Part shown: positions 52,362 through 60,808 of the stretch, piece after piece
Numbering within the stretch: position 1 is the first letter of the stretch
Layout of the letters: the number at the start of each line of letters is the position of its first letter
Assembly (NCBI GenBank): GCA_965243635.1
Contig: OZ251574.1
Span: 3,906,001-3,970,000 of the forward strand
DNA from: Rs1 sp000416275
GTDB lineage: Bacteria; Pseudomonadota; Gammaproteobacteria; Pseudomonadales; Balneatricaceae
Direction of reading: 5' to 3'
Length of the DNA stretch: 64,000 nt
Program-made: the position numbers and the translations under genes
Notes under the pieces: generated by a model
Database searches by the model: none
What the model saw: the letters and a program-made list of their open reading frames with translations, nothing else
What the model was told of the DNA's origin: nothing

Positions 52362-52393
52362 TTCAAACCTTCAAACCTTCAAACCTTCAAACT
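52362..52393. repeat. Tandem 8-mer repeat
   Basis: TTCAAACC is repeated four times head to tail (the last unit ends in T), just before the dnaB stop on the opposite strand. It is similar in unit sequence to the arrays at 4665-4681 and 18118-18170. Confidence 0.7.
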
Positions 52394-52413
52394 TCAATTC
52401 TGCCCTACAGCGA

Positions 52414-53817
52414 TCAATCCTCGAAGGTTTCATAGCTGCCGTGAGCCAAGTTTTCAAATTTAGAATACTGACCAACGAACGCTAGTTTAATACTGCCGAT
52501 AGGTCCATTACGCTGCTTCCCAAGAATCACTTCAGCGATACCTTTATCGGCTGAATCCTCATTGTAAACTTCATCGCGATATAAAAACATGATCACGTCG
52601 GCATCTTGCTCGATCGCGCCCGACTCACGTAAATCCGAGTTGACAGGGCGCTTATTCGGCCGCTGCTCCAGCGATCGGTTAAGCTGCGACAAGGCGACCA
52701 CCGGGCAGGTCAATTCTTTGGCCAAAGCTTTTAATGAGCCAGATATTTCAGAGATTTCTTCCGCTCTGCTGGCATTTGCCCGACGGCTTTTAATCTGCAT
52801 CAACTGCAAGTAATCGATCATAATCAGTGATACTTCACCGTGCTCGCGAACCACACGACGGGCTCTAGTGCGCATTTCCGTGGGGCTAATACCTGAAGTA
52901 TCGTCAATGAATAGCGGCTTATCGCGCAACATATTGACCGCGGTAGTCAATTTTGGCCAGTCATCTTCCTCTAACTGCCCATTGCGTAATCGGGTCTGAT
53001 TAATTTTACCTAATGATGCCAACATCCGGATGATTAATTGCTCTGCGGGCATTTCTAAAGAAAAAACCAAAACCGGTTTGTTCTGTGACATCAGTGCATT
53101 TTCCACTAAGTTCATCGCAAATGTGGTCTTACCCATCGAAGGTCGACCAGCGACAATAATCAAATCGGAAGGCTGCAGACCGGCGGTTTTTTCATCTAAA
53201 TCGTCGAAGCCGGTGGTTATACCCGTTAATTGATCCGAGTTATTAAACAGGTAATCAATTTTATCCACAGCCCCTTTCAACAAATCGTTAATTGGAATAA
53301 AGCCGCCTTCATTAGGCCGACTTTCAGCAATTTCAAAGATCCGCTGCTCTGCTTCATTGAGCACTTCTTGCGCATCACGGCCCTCAGTTTCAAAGGCACT
53401 ATCCGCTATTTCCTGAGAGACTGAAATCATTTGTCGCAGCAGCGCTCGATCGCGGACAATCACCGAATAGGCACGTAGATTTGAAGTACTGGGCGTGTTG
53501 CGAGCCAGTTCAATTAAATAGTCCAACCCGCCCGCGGCCTCTAAATCGCCGGTGCGATCAAGCTCTTCTGATAGTGTCACAACATCGACCGGCTGCTGAT
53601 TGTTAACCAACTTGGTCATCATTCGAAAAATCAACCGATGATCATGGCGATAAAATAACTCTTCTGAAACGATTTCACTGACCACGTCCCAAGTATTGTT
53701 ATCTATCATCAACCCCCCGAGCACCGACTGCTCAGCCTCTATCGATTGAGGTGGTTTTTTAATGCTTTCTATCTCAGCATCAAATCCAGAATTACTAGAA
53801 AACTCAGGGTAGTTCAT
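52414..53817 (-). CDS. dnaB: Replicative DNA helicase DnaB
   Basis: The 467-residue protein has the N-terminal helical domain (PPQSIEAEQSVLGGLMIDN from about 22) and the RecA-like motor with Walker A AGRPSMGKTTFAMN (about 225-238), Walker B SLIMIDYLQLM (about 329-339) and LSQLNRSLEQRPNKRP (about 375-390). DnaB is the hexameric fork helicase. It ends the rpsF-rpsR-DUF2232-rplI-ribH-dnaB series on the minus strand, an order shared with other gammaproteobacteria except for the inserted lumazine synthase gene. No intein is present. Confidence 0.96.
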   Translation of the reverse strand: MNYPEFSSNSGFDAEIESIKKPPQSIEAEQSVLGGLMIDNNTWDVVSEIVSEELFYRHDHRLIFRMMTKLVNNQQPVDVVTLSEELDRTGDLEAAGGLDYLIELARNTPSTSNLRAYSVIVRDRALLRQMISVSQEIADSAFETEGRDAQEVLNEAEQRIFEIAESRPNEGGFIPINDLLKGAVDKIDYLFNNSDQLTGITTGFDDLDEKTAGLQPSDLIIVAGRPSMGKTTFAMNLVENALMSQNKPVLVFSLEMPAEQLIIRMLASLGKINQTRLRNGQLEEDDWPKLTTAVNMLRDKPLFIDDTSGISPTEMRTRARRVVREHGEVSLIMIDYLQLMQIKSRRANASRAEEISEISGSLKALAKELTCPVVALSQLNRSLEQRPNKRPVNSDLRESGAIEQDADVIMFLYRDEVYNEDSADKGIAEVILGKQRNGPIGSIKLAFVGQYSKFENLAHGSYETFED

Positions 53818-53940
53818 TTAAATATCCACGGGTTGTTATGCTAAGAGCCCGACCGACTCCTAGTATCAAAGGGCCAATATATTAGCATGTTAACGTTGTC
53901 GCATGAAGCGACACCACCGCTAACCAGGCAATACAGCGCC

Positions 53941-54432
53941 CTACAATGCACACTTTAGTTGCTGTGTGAGCCGCACTATCGCATCACAGGCACTGGCCAG
54001 CTCAGCTCCTTTTTGCAAAAAATGGCGGCTAAAATAATCCTTATGCTCGCTATGCTCATGAAAATGATGAGGGGTAAGCACCGCGGTAAGGACTGGCACT
54101 TCCGTTTCTAACTGCACTTGCATAAGCGCATCACATACTGTTTGCGCCACAAACTCATGACGATAGATACCGCCATCAACTACTAGCGCACTCGCGGCAA
54201 TCGCCATGTATCGGCCACTTTTTGCCAACAGTTTAGCTTGTAGCGGAATTTCATAGGCTCCGGGAACCGCAAACACATCGATTAACTGATCAGAAAATCC
54301 GCGCGCAAGCAGTTCTTTTTTAAAACCAGATAGACAGTTGAGTACGATATCTTCATGCCATGCTGCGTGGATAAATGCAATGCGCTGAGTTTGAGGTTGG
54401 AAATTAGCTGGCTTTGCTGAACTCTGATTCAA
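53941..54432 (-). CDS. ribH: 6,7-dimethyl-8-ribityllumazine synthase, type II-like (RibH2)
   Basis: The 163-residue protein has IAFIHAAWHEDIVLNCLSGFK (start of the fold, near 18-37), VPGAYEIPLQAKLLA (about 55-69), ASALVVDGGIYRHEFVAQTV (catalytic His region, about 81-100) and VPVLTAVLTPHHFHEH. The residue pattern (GIYRHEFVAQ and TPHHFHEH) is that of the RibH2 form, as in Brucella, rather than the 60-subunit capsid type. It joins butanone phosphate and the pyrimidine to make lumazine. An FMN riboswitch 260 bases upstream should turn it off when FMN is plentiful. Confidence 0.88.
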   Translation of the reverse strand: MNQSSAKPANFQPQTQRIAFIHAAWHEDIVLNCLSGFKKELLARGFSDQLIDVFAVPGAYEIPLQAKLLAKSGRYMAIAASALVVDGGIYRHEFVAQTVCDALMQVQLETEVPVLTAVLTPHHFHEHSEHKDYFSRHFLQKGAELASACDAIVRLTQQLKCAL

Positions 54433-54457
54433 GTTAGTAACCCTATGTTATCTTTAA

Positions 54458-54580
54458 CCTGAAGCAGTGACTTCACTGGACTACATAGCGAAAGCTCTTG
54501 ATTATACAGTGGTCAAAAAAACACTCACTGTAAAAGCAATATCTTACACTCTGCATTCGATTCGAAACCACGAATTCAGG
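54458..54580. repeat. MITE-like element, family 1, copy E (reverse)
   Basis: CCTGAAGCAGTGACTTCA (54458-54475) and CGAAACCACGAATTCAGG (54563-54580) are its ends. Read on the minus strand the interior gives GCAGAGTGTAAGATATTGC and TAATCAAGAGCTTTCGCTAT, very close to copy A, but with a 37-base internal deletion. It lies in the leader between the riboswitch and ribH. Confidence 0.75.
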
Positions 54581-54621
54581 TTTAATCTATGAAAAACCAG
54601 GGCGAACAGGCAGGCACAGCA

Positions 54622-54664
54622 TTTATATACAGTGCTATTAATCATTAATAGCACTGTATATAAA
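54622..54664. repeat. Perfect 43-base palindrome in the ribH leader
   Basis: Bases 54622-54642 are the exact reverse complement of 54644-54664 (21 pairs, single-base loop at 54643). Its core is CAGTGCTATTAAT. A second palindrome, AAACAGCTTGCTGTTT, abuts it at 54663-54678. Both lie between the FMN riboswitch and ribH. There is no T tract to make them a classic terminator. Confidence 0.85.
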
Positions 54665-54686
54665 ACAGCTTGCTGTTTAATCTGTA

Positions 54687-54838
54687 GTGTTCTCTATCAT
54701 CCGGACTATCACCGTCGGCTCTGGAATCACACCAGATCTGCTGACCCTAATATATATTATGTTAACTATATCAGGCGCTCGCGGGCTTAGAATCACTTCC
54801 TTACCGCCGGTGGGGAATTACACCCCGCCCCGAGAACG
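54687..54838 (-). promoter_or_regulatory. FMN riboswitch (RFN element)
   Basis: On the minus strand the conserved RFN blocks appear in order: TTCTCGGGGCGGGGTG, AATTCCCCACCGGCGGTA, AGCCCGCGAGCGC, GGTGTGATTCCAGAGCCGAC and GGTGATAGTCCGGATGA, closed by GAGAAC (about 54689). It precedes ribH and would sense FMN to shut off lumazine synthase. The expression platform is not a clear terminator. Confidence 0.93.
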
Positions 54839-54956
54839 AAATCGACTTTCATATCTATAAAAATCGACACCGGCAATATACGTGCTTTTATGCGCTTTTG
54901 CAAAGGAAGCGCAAAAGCAGCCACCATCGCCGGCGATGAGCACAATCTACAGGCAT

Positions 54957-54995
54957 AAAAAAGCACCACAAAGTCGAAACTAAGCAGTGCTTTTT
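54957..54995 (-). terminator. Rho-independent terminator of the rpsF-rplI operon
   Basis: On the minus strand AAAAAGCACTGC...GTGGTGCTTTTTT forms a stem of about eight pairs with a T run, 33 bases beyond the rplI stop. Confidence 0.75.
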
Positions 54996-55027
54996 AGCGC
55001 TCTGAAAATGTCTGCTAAAGGGCTTTA

Positions 55028-55480
55028 TTAAAGCTCTACACCAGTAACATTAACAGTGATCACAGCATTAACTTCGCTGTGCAAATGTAGAGTAATTTCG
55101 AACTCGCCAGTGTGACGCAAAGCGCCCTCTGGAAGACGTACTTCACTCTTGTCTATATCTTTGCCAGCAGCAACTAGTGCATCGGCAATATCACGTGTAC
55201 CGATCGATCCGAACAACTTACCTTCTTCACCAGCTTTAGAGCCAATTTCCAAAGTAAAGTCTTCCAGTGTAGCAGCACGTGTTTGCGCAACTTCGAACTT
55301 CTCAGCGGCAACTTTTTCTAGCTCAGCACGACGCTCTTCAAATTTAGCAACGTTTGCTTTTGTAGCAGACACAGCCTTTCCTTGAGGAACTAAATAGTTA
55401 CGACCAAAACCTGACTTAACAGTAACTTTGTCGCCTAGTGCGCCAAGTTTACCAATTTTTTCGAGTAGAATAACTTCCAT
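55028..55480 (-). CDS. rplI: 50S ribosomal protein L9
   Basis: The 150-residue protein starts MEVILLEKIGKLGALGDKVTV with the N-terminal rRNA-binding domain and FGRNYLVPQGKA, then a long linker helix (about 40-75) and the C-terminal domain with GKLFGSIGTRDIADAL. It binds 23S rRNA and affects frame maintenance. It is third to last in the rpsF operon, with a DUF2232 gene before it. Confidence 0.96.
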   Translation of the reverse strand: MEVILLEKIGKLGALGDKVTVKSGFGRNYLVPQGKAVSATKANVAKFEERRAELEKVAAEKFEVAQTRAATLEDFTLEIGSKAGEEGKLFGSIGTRDIADALVAAGKDIDKSEVRLPEGALRHTGEFEITLHLHSEVNAVITVNVTGVEL

Positions 55481-55523
55481 CTCGTAAACCTCTTTTGTTC
55501 TGCGATTTTAACCATCGCAGTAC

Positions 55524-56375
55524 TTATTGACTAGCTGGAATTCTATTGCGAATATCCACAAAAGTGTCGATCGCGGCAATAAAAACCAACATCGTAATCA
55601 CATAGGGCCCTAGTAAAATGGTAGCAATATATAATGCTACTAACCAAGACCTACCTAAACTTCGTTTCGCTACACTGCCATGGGCCAATGCAAATCCTGC
55701 TATTACTAGTGGCGTTACCATTACCGGTATCCATCTAATAAATTCCCCGCCGCTACTTTTAGCGATGATGATTATCGCCAAGAGCGATAATGCAAACCAG
55801 GGAGAAAACCGTAACTGATGAAACTCTTGCTGCAAGCCTCCTGGATTATACAACCTAGATTGCCACCAGCGAGCTAACAGTAAGCTTGAAAACATCATCG
55901 CAAAATGCAGGGTATCAAATACCCCTAAAGTTGCCTGTAGCAACCATTGCGACTCCGCGGACAAATATTCACTTGTCTTAGGTGATGTCTGCATCATCAT
56001 CTGCTGTACGCCTTGCACAAGCTGTGCTAATACATCGCCATTGAAATGCTGCTGTATTAAACCTGCAAATACAGTTAGCAACAACGCGACTTGTATTACT
56101 CGCTGCCAAGACACGGTACTTCTCAGAACTATTGCCAGAGCATAACTACCTACAATTACAATTATAGGTGTGAAATCTCCCTGACGAGACCACATTATAG
56201 CCGGAATCAATGCCCAAACTATAACTAGACCTCCCTTAGCTACTCCCTTGCGAAGAGTGACTAAGCACACTGCTGCTGCACTTATCCAGAACAACAGTGG
56301 TAGCAAGGCGGCTATTACCGCCACAACTATCGCCTGCGTACGACCTTTTAGTATAAATTCTGCAAGGGCGTGCAT
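55524..56375 (-). CDS. DUF2232 multi-pass membrane protein
   Basis: The 283-residue protein has about eight hydrophobic helices and the conserved late pattern WFALSLLAIIIIAKSSGG, then FALAHGSVAKRSLGRSWLVALYI (read in part). It belongs to the YybS/DUF2232 family, which commonly lies between rpsR and rplI in gammaproteobacteria. The function is unknown. It is tightly linked to rpsR (12 bases) and rplI (43 bases). Confidence 0.85.
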   Translation of the reverse strand: MHALAEFILKGRTQAIVVAVIAALLPLLFWISAAAVCLVTLRKGVAKGGLVIVWALIPAIMWSRQGDFTPIIVIVGSYALAIVLRSTVSWQRVIQVALLLTVFAGLIQQHFNGDVLAQLVQGVQQMMMQTSPKTSEYLSAESQWLLQATLGVFDTLHFAMMFSSLLLARWWQSRLYNPGGLQQEFHQLRFSPWFALSLLAIIIIAKSSGGEFIRWIPVMVTPLVIAGFALAHGSVAKRSLGRSWLVALYIATILLGPYVITMLVFIAAIDTFVDIRNRIPASQ

Positions 56376-56388
56376 AGCGTAGTCCTAA

Positions 56389-56616
56389 TTACTGATGATT
56401 GTCAGTATAAGGCAATAGCGCAATAAAACGAGCGCGCTTGATAGCAGTTGCCAGCTGACGCTGGTAACGTGCTTTAGTGCCGGTAATACGACTTGGTACA
56501 ATCTTACCAGTCTCTGTTACGTATCCTTTCAACATATCCAGATCTTTGTAATCTATCTCAGTTACACCTTCAGCAGTGAAACGGCAAAACTTACGACGAC
56601 GAAAAAAACGAGCCAT
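56389..56616 (-). CDS. rpsR: 30S ribosomal protein S18
   Basis: The 75-residue protein has the conserved MARFFRRRKFCRFTAEGVTE start, IDYKDLDMLKGYVTETGKI and TKARYQRQLATAIKRARF IALLPY near the end. S18 pairs with S6 on the platform of the small subunit. It lies between rpsF and the DUF2232 gene. Confidence 0.97.
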   Translation of the reverse strand: MARFFRRRKFCRFTAEGVTEIDYKDLDMLKGYVTETGKIVPSRITGTKARYQRQLATAIKRARFIALLPYTDNHQ

Positions 56617-56644
56617 CTTATATCTCCTTTGAACTTGGGTTCAA

Positions 56645-57079
56645 TTACTCTGCAGTTGCAGCTTCAGTAGCTTTAGCAGGCGCAGCAACAGTTTCTTCTG
56701 TCTTAGCAGCTTCAGGCTTAGGACGAGTATCTTCACGACGTGGACGACGCTCTTCACGTGCTTCTGCAGCTTTAATTGGAGATACATCTGTAATCGCAGC
56801 TTTACGACGAATTACCATGTTGCGTAAAACCGCATCATTGTAACGGAACATGTTATCTAGCTCATCCAGAGTTTCCTGGCTGCACTCGATGTTCATTAAG
56901 ATATAGTGTGCTTTGTGTGCATTGTTGATTGGGTAAGCCAATTGACGACGGCCCCAGTCTTCCATGCGGTGAACAGTACCTTCAGCAGTAGTGATAACGT
57001 TAGTGTAACGTTCAACCATACCTGATACTTGTTCGCTTTGGTTCGGATGAACCATAAAAACGATTTCGTAATGACGCAT
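56645..57079 (-). CDS. rpsF: 30S ribosomal protein S6
   Basis: The 144-residue protein starts MRHYEIVFMVHPNQSEQVSG and shows GRRQLAYPINNAHKAHYIL and RYNDAVLRNMVIRR, the S6 core (about 1-97). The last 45 residues form a charged A/E/K/R-rich tail (from about TDVSPIKAAEAREERR), longer than the usual glutamate tail of S6. First gene of the operon. Confidence 0.96.
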   Translation of the reverse strand: MRHYEIVFMVHPNQSEQVSGMVERYTNVITTAEGTVHRMEDWGRRQLAYPINNAHKAHYILMNIECSQETLDELDNMFRYNDAVLRNMVIRRKAAITDVSPIKAAEAREERRPRREDTRPKPEAAKTEETVAAPAKATEAATAE

Positions 57080-57323
57080 TGTAGCTCCCTACGGGTTAAA
57101 AAGCCTTTAATCGAAATGATTTAAAAGCAAGGAGGTTAATATTGAAACTCTTTCTAGGACAAAAATATCTCTAAAAAGAGCGCGGCATTATAGCGCCTTT
57201 ATCTTGCTAGCACAATAAGGTAGATCGATGATTCTGATATTTTATTGGCGACATTTTGCCGTTCGCTAGCAATTTGCGTGGTTTGTTCTGAAGCCTCTTC
57301 TAGCCCTGAACCAGCGTACCCCG

Positions 57324-59549
57324 CTATTTTTTAAGTAAGCGCAAACCATTAGCCACCACCAGCAAGCTTGCACCGACATCGGCAAACACCGCCATCCACA
57401 TATCCCCAAAGCCGGCAATAGTGACGACTAAGAACAACACTTTTACGCCAATCGCAAAACAAATATTTTGCACTAAGATCCGATGAACCTTAGCAGACAG
57501 CCTGATAAACTCGGGAATTTTTCGCAAGTCATCATCCATTAAGGCCACATCTGCAGTTTCAATCGCAGTATCAGCTCCCAGAGCGCCCATCGCAAAACCC
57601 AAATCAGCTCTGGCTATTGCTGGTGCATCGTTAATCCCGTCCCCAACCATCGCCACCACAGCATTTTTCTGTAAGCTTTCAATTTTTTGTAATTTCTGCT
57701 CAGGAAGCAGCTCACCGATGACTTGATCAATACCGACTTGCCCTGCAATCACTTTGGCAGTGTGCTGATTATCCCCTGAGAGCATGACAGTTTTTACCTG
57801 CAGCTGATGTAGCTCTCGAATCGCCTGTGCGCTGTGTTCTTTGACCTGATCAGCCACCGCGAATAGCGCCAGCACTTGAGCATCACTCATCAATAGATTG
57901 AGCGTTTTACCTTGCTGCTCGTACTCTGCTAATAATTTTTTGTGCTCGGTGCTCAATAGCCCCAACTGCTCCCCAAGCCTTGTATTACCAAGATAATATT
58001 GGACATTTTCAATTTCACCCTCAATACCTAGTCCGAGCAGCGCTGTAAAATTCCGCACCGGTAACGCCTGCACATTTTTATCGAAGAAGAATTGAGAAAC
58101 AGCATTGGACACCGGATGATCGGATTGACTAGTTAGACTTAACGCCAACTGGACATAATCCTCTATTGTCTGTCCACTTGAGCTGGCGCTGTGCATAGTT
58201 AGATAATCTGTCAACACTGGCTTTCCCTGAGTAATAGTCCCCGTTTTGTCCAATGCCAACCACTGTATGTGCCTCCCCTGCTCTAAATGCACCCCACCTT
58301 TAATCAATATTCCGCGCCGCGCCGCTGCTGTTAGCCCACTGACGATAGTCACCGGTGTTGAGATAACTAGCGCGCAAGGACAGGCGATGACCAATAGCAC
58401 CAACGCTTTGTAAATCCACTGCTGCCAATCCCCTGAAAAAAACAATGGCGGAATCACTGCCACGAAGACAGCGATTGCAAACACCACTGGGGTGTAGACA
58501 CTCGCAAACTTATCGATAAAGCGCTGAATAGGCGCCTTATCACTTTGCGCTTGTTCGACAACTCTAATAATGGCTGCCAAGGTGGTATCTTTATCGACCG
58601 CTGTCACCGAAAACTCAAAGGCGGTCGTACCGTTAATGGTACCTGCATACACGGTATCACCGACGCTCTTGTCAACCACAATGCTTTCACCGGTGATCGG
58701 CGCTTGATCAATATTTGCCGAGCCTTTACTAATCACACCATCTAAGCTAATCCGCTCCCCAGGTTTTACTTTTACAATCGCTCCTGCTGTTACTTGATTG
58801 GTCGCTATTTGCTGCCAACTGCCATCTGCCTGTAACACCCTGCTAACCGCAGGCGTTAGCTCCAGCAATCCTTTAATTGCACTGCCTGCTTTGTGTAGCG
58901 AATTTTGCTCGATCACTTCCGCGAGACTAAACAGCACCATCACCATTGCCGCTTCAGGCCATTGACCTATAACAAACGCCCCAGTGACTGCAATACTCAT
59001 CAAGGCATTGATATTTAGCTCAAAATGTATGATCGATAGCCAACCTTTTTTGTAGGTATCTATGCCGCAACACAACACCGCACTCAAAGCTAAGATCATC
59101 GATAGCCAATCGGGCAGCCCAGCTATCCAACCGACTGCCTCACTAGCGAAAGCAATCAGCGCAGCGCCAATCAACCATATATAATTTCTTTTGGCGCCTT
59201 CATCACTCACTGAATTTTCGCTAAAATTTACTTGCGGACTGTAACCTAAGGACTCTATCGCTTTGAGTATCAGCTCTAGATCCGCATCTTGGTGTACTAC
59301 GGTGAGCACTCGACTTAACAACTTAAACTCTAGCGCTATAATCCCAGGCAACTTGCCCAACTTCGCACGGATTAGCCGCTCTTCAGTTGGGCAATCCATC
59401 TGCATTATTTTAATCTCGACCCTAGTACCTGCCAAGCTATTCACTGTTGAGCCTACTTGCGGTTGTTGTCTTTGATGTCCATCGCAGCACTTAACTTGCT
59501 CTGGTTGCTCCCCTGTAGCAGCTTCACTCAATTTTTTAACTAAAGGCAT
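57324..59549 (-). CDS. Heavy-metal-exporting P1B-type ATPase (CadA/ZntA type)
   Basis: The 741-residue protein has an N-terminal metal-binding domain with MQMDCPTEERLIRAKL (single-Cys version, M-D-C-P-T-E-E) and a CCDGH motif near residue 21-25. Then come VIACPCALVISTPV (CPC transport site, about 404-417), ALDKTGTITQGKP (phosphorylation Asp, about 442-454), the HP motif in SDHPVSNAV and MVGDGINDAPAIA. This is the Zn/Cd/Pb group, which pumps divalent soft metals out of the cytoplasm. It is divergent from a MerR regulator, whose operator overlaps the ATPase promoter. Confidence 0.94.
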   Translation of the reverse strand: MPLVKKLSEAATGEQPEQVKCCDGHQRQQPQVGSTVNSLAGTRVEIKIMQMDCPTEERLIRAKLGKLPGIIALEFKLLSRVLTVVHQDADLELILKAIESLGYSPQVNFSENSVSDEGAKRNYIWLIGAALIAFASEAVGWIAGLPDWLSMILALSAVLCCGIDTYKKGWLSIIHFELNINALMSIAVTGAFVIGQWPEAAMVMVLFSLAEVIEQNSLHKAGSAIKGLLELTPAVSRVLQADGSWQQIATNQVTAGAIVKVKPGERISLDGVISKGSANIDQAPITGESIVVDKSVGDTVYAGTINGTTAFEFSVTAVDKDTTLAAIIRVVEQAQSDKAPIQRFIDKFASVYTPVVFAIAVFVAVIPPLFFSGDWQQWIYKALVLLVIACPCALVISTPVTIVSGLTAAARRGILIKGGVHLEQGRHIQWLALDKTGTITQGKPVLTDYLTMHSASSSGQTIEDYVQLALSLTSQSDHPVSNAVSQFFFDKNVQALPVRNFTALLGLGIEGEIENVQYYLGNTRLGEQLGLLSTEHKKLLAEYEQQGKTLNLLMSDAQVLALFAVADQVKEHSAQAIRELHQLQVKTVMLSGDNQHTAKVIAGQVGIDQVIGELLPEQKLQKIESLQKNAVVAMVGDGINDAPAIARADLGFAMGALGADTAIETADVALMDDDLRKIPEFIRLSAKVHRILVQNICFAIGVKVLFLVVTIAGFGDMWMAVFADVGASLLVVANGLRLLKK

Positions 59550-59611
59550 GATTTTTATCTCTGTGAGTAAGTTAGCAGTTAGTAATTTTGCTAAATATTT
59601 TGTATGCTGAG

Positions 59612-59642
59612 ATTAAACACCCTGAAGCCACTACAGGGTCAA
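59612..59642 (-). promoter_or_regulatory. MerR-type promoter/operator for the metal ATPase
   Basis: On the minus strand TTGACC (-35) and TTTAAT (-10) are separated by 19 bases that contain the dyad ACCCTGTAGTGGCTTCAGGG plus T (59619-59639). The overlong spacer and ACCCT...AGGGT dyad are the signature of MerR-regulated promoters (CadR, PbrR, ZntR). The regulator twists the DNA to allow transcription when metal is bound. Confidence 0.9.
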
Positions 59643-59652
59643 GGAGCGAATG

Positions 59653-60102
59653 ATGAAAATTGGAGAACTAGCTAAACAATTTAACTGCACGGTGGAAACG
59701 ATTCGATACTATGAAAAAAATGGCTTGATCCCAGCCAGTGTTAGAGATAGCACCAATAACTACCGTCACTACCAACAGCGCCATCTCGACCAACTGACAT
59801 TCGTCAGGCACTGCCGGGCACTCGCCATGAGCCATGCGGAAATACTAGAGCTATTACAGGCGCGTCAAGATCCCAGCGCAAACTGCCGCTCTATCGATCA
59901 AATAATCGACGAGCACCTACAGCACGTCAGCGTTAGAATTGCCGAATTACAATTGCTTGAAGACCAGCTGCAGACACTGCGCCAACAATGCAAGACACCT
60001 GGCAGCCGAAAAGACTGCGGTATTATTCAGGATTTAGATCGACCACTGGAAAAAACAGTCCGCGCTGAACATGATATATCACACGTTTCAGGCAGTCATT
60101 GA
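59653..60102 (+). CDS. MerR-family metal-responsive regulator (CadR/PbrR-like)
   Basis: From MKIGELAKQFNCTVETIRYY the protein has 149 residues, the MerR HTH (about 1-70), the dimer helix (about 80-115) and the metal-binding cysteines in SANCRSIDQIIDEHL and QCKTPGSRKDCGII. The C-terminal AEHDISHVSGSH adds histidines. This matches Cd/Pb/Zn-sensing MerR proteins. AAGGAG lies six bases before this ATG. It is divergent from the P-type ATPase, which it should control. Confidence 0.92.
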   Translation: MKIGELAKQFNCTVETIRYYEKNGLIPASVRDSTNNYRHYQQRHLDQLTFVRHCRALAMSHAEILELLQARQDPSANCRSIDQIIDEHLQHVSVRIAELQLLEDQLQTLRQQCKTPGSRKDCGIIQDLDRPLEKTVRAEHDISHVSGSH

Positions 60103-60256
60103 TCACTTATTCACAGGCTTTAATTTTTTGCTGCTGTGTATAGCTATTTAAGTAGCTACAGATAGTTTATGATGCGCTATCGATAGCGATCGGCTTTAAT
60201 TTTTAACACGATTGCCGACTAGCCTTGTGACAACCTTTTACTACGATCTTTTAATT

Positions 60257-60748
60257 ATGAAAACCACAACAGACACCGAAAATATCAAACTCACAGAAAA
60301 AGACCAGCTATTAATTGAGCTACTAAAAACCAACGCAAGAGAATCCAACGCTTCCCTGGCACGTAAAATTGGCGTTTCTAGAGCCACCGTTCAAGAGCGT
60401 ATCAGCCGTTTAGAGAAAGCTGAAATAATCCAAGGTTACACCGTTAAAATCAACCATGAAAAACTGCACAAGAACTTTAAGGCCATTGTAATGGTCAACG
60501 CAGAAAATAAAGCATTTTTGGAAACTTTTATAGCCTTAGAAAAAATGCCTTATATTCAAACCGTACATTCGCTCAGCGGTGAGTGGGACTGGTCAATGTT
60601 CATCTCTGCCCCAAGCTTCGACGATTTTCAACAGTGCATCACCGATATCAATAAACTGGCAGGCGTTAAGTCGACGGTTTCGCATATCATTATGAAAACC
60701 AGACTAGATAGAAAAAGAGATATTTTAGTAGGATATGAAGATCTATAG
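60257..60748 (+). CDS. Lrp/AsnC-family regulator
   Basis: From MKTTTDTENIKLTEKDQLLI the protein has 163 residues. The HTH is at about 17-60 (ESNASLARKIGVSRATVQERI), followed by the RAM/Lrp-type effector domain (GYTVKINHEKL, then VHSLSGEWDWSMFISAPSFDDF). Such regulators respond to amino acids and act as multimers. It is convergent with the alcohol dehydrogenase, and no certain target is evident. The ribosome site is weak. Confidence 0.88.
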   Translation: MKTTTDTENIKLTEKDQLLIELLKTNARESNASLARKIGVSRATVQERISRLEKAEIIQGYTVKINHEKLHKNFKAIVMVNAENKAFLETFIALEKMPYIQTVHSLSGEWDWSMFISAPSFDDFQQCITDINKLAGVKSTVSHIIMKTRLDRKRDILVGYEDL

Positions 60749-60750
60749 CG

Positions 60751-60792
60751 AAAAATCGCCAATGCTATGCATCAGATACACTGCATTGGCGC
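60751..60792 (-). terminator. Terminator between lrp-like gene and frmA-like gene
   Basis: CGCCAATGC (60757-60765) pairs with GCATTGGCG (60783-60791). On the minus strand the hairpin is followed by ATTTTT, so it ends the alcohol dehydrogenase transcript and may act both ways. Confidence 0.7.
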
Positions 60793-60808
60793 TATTAAAC
60801 AGATTTAT

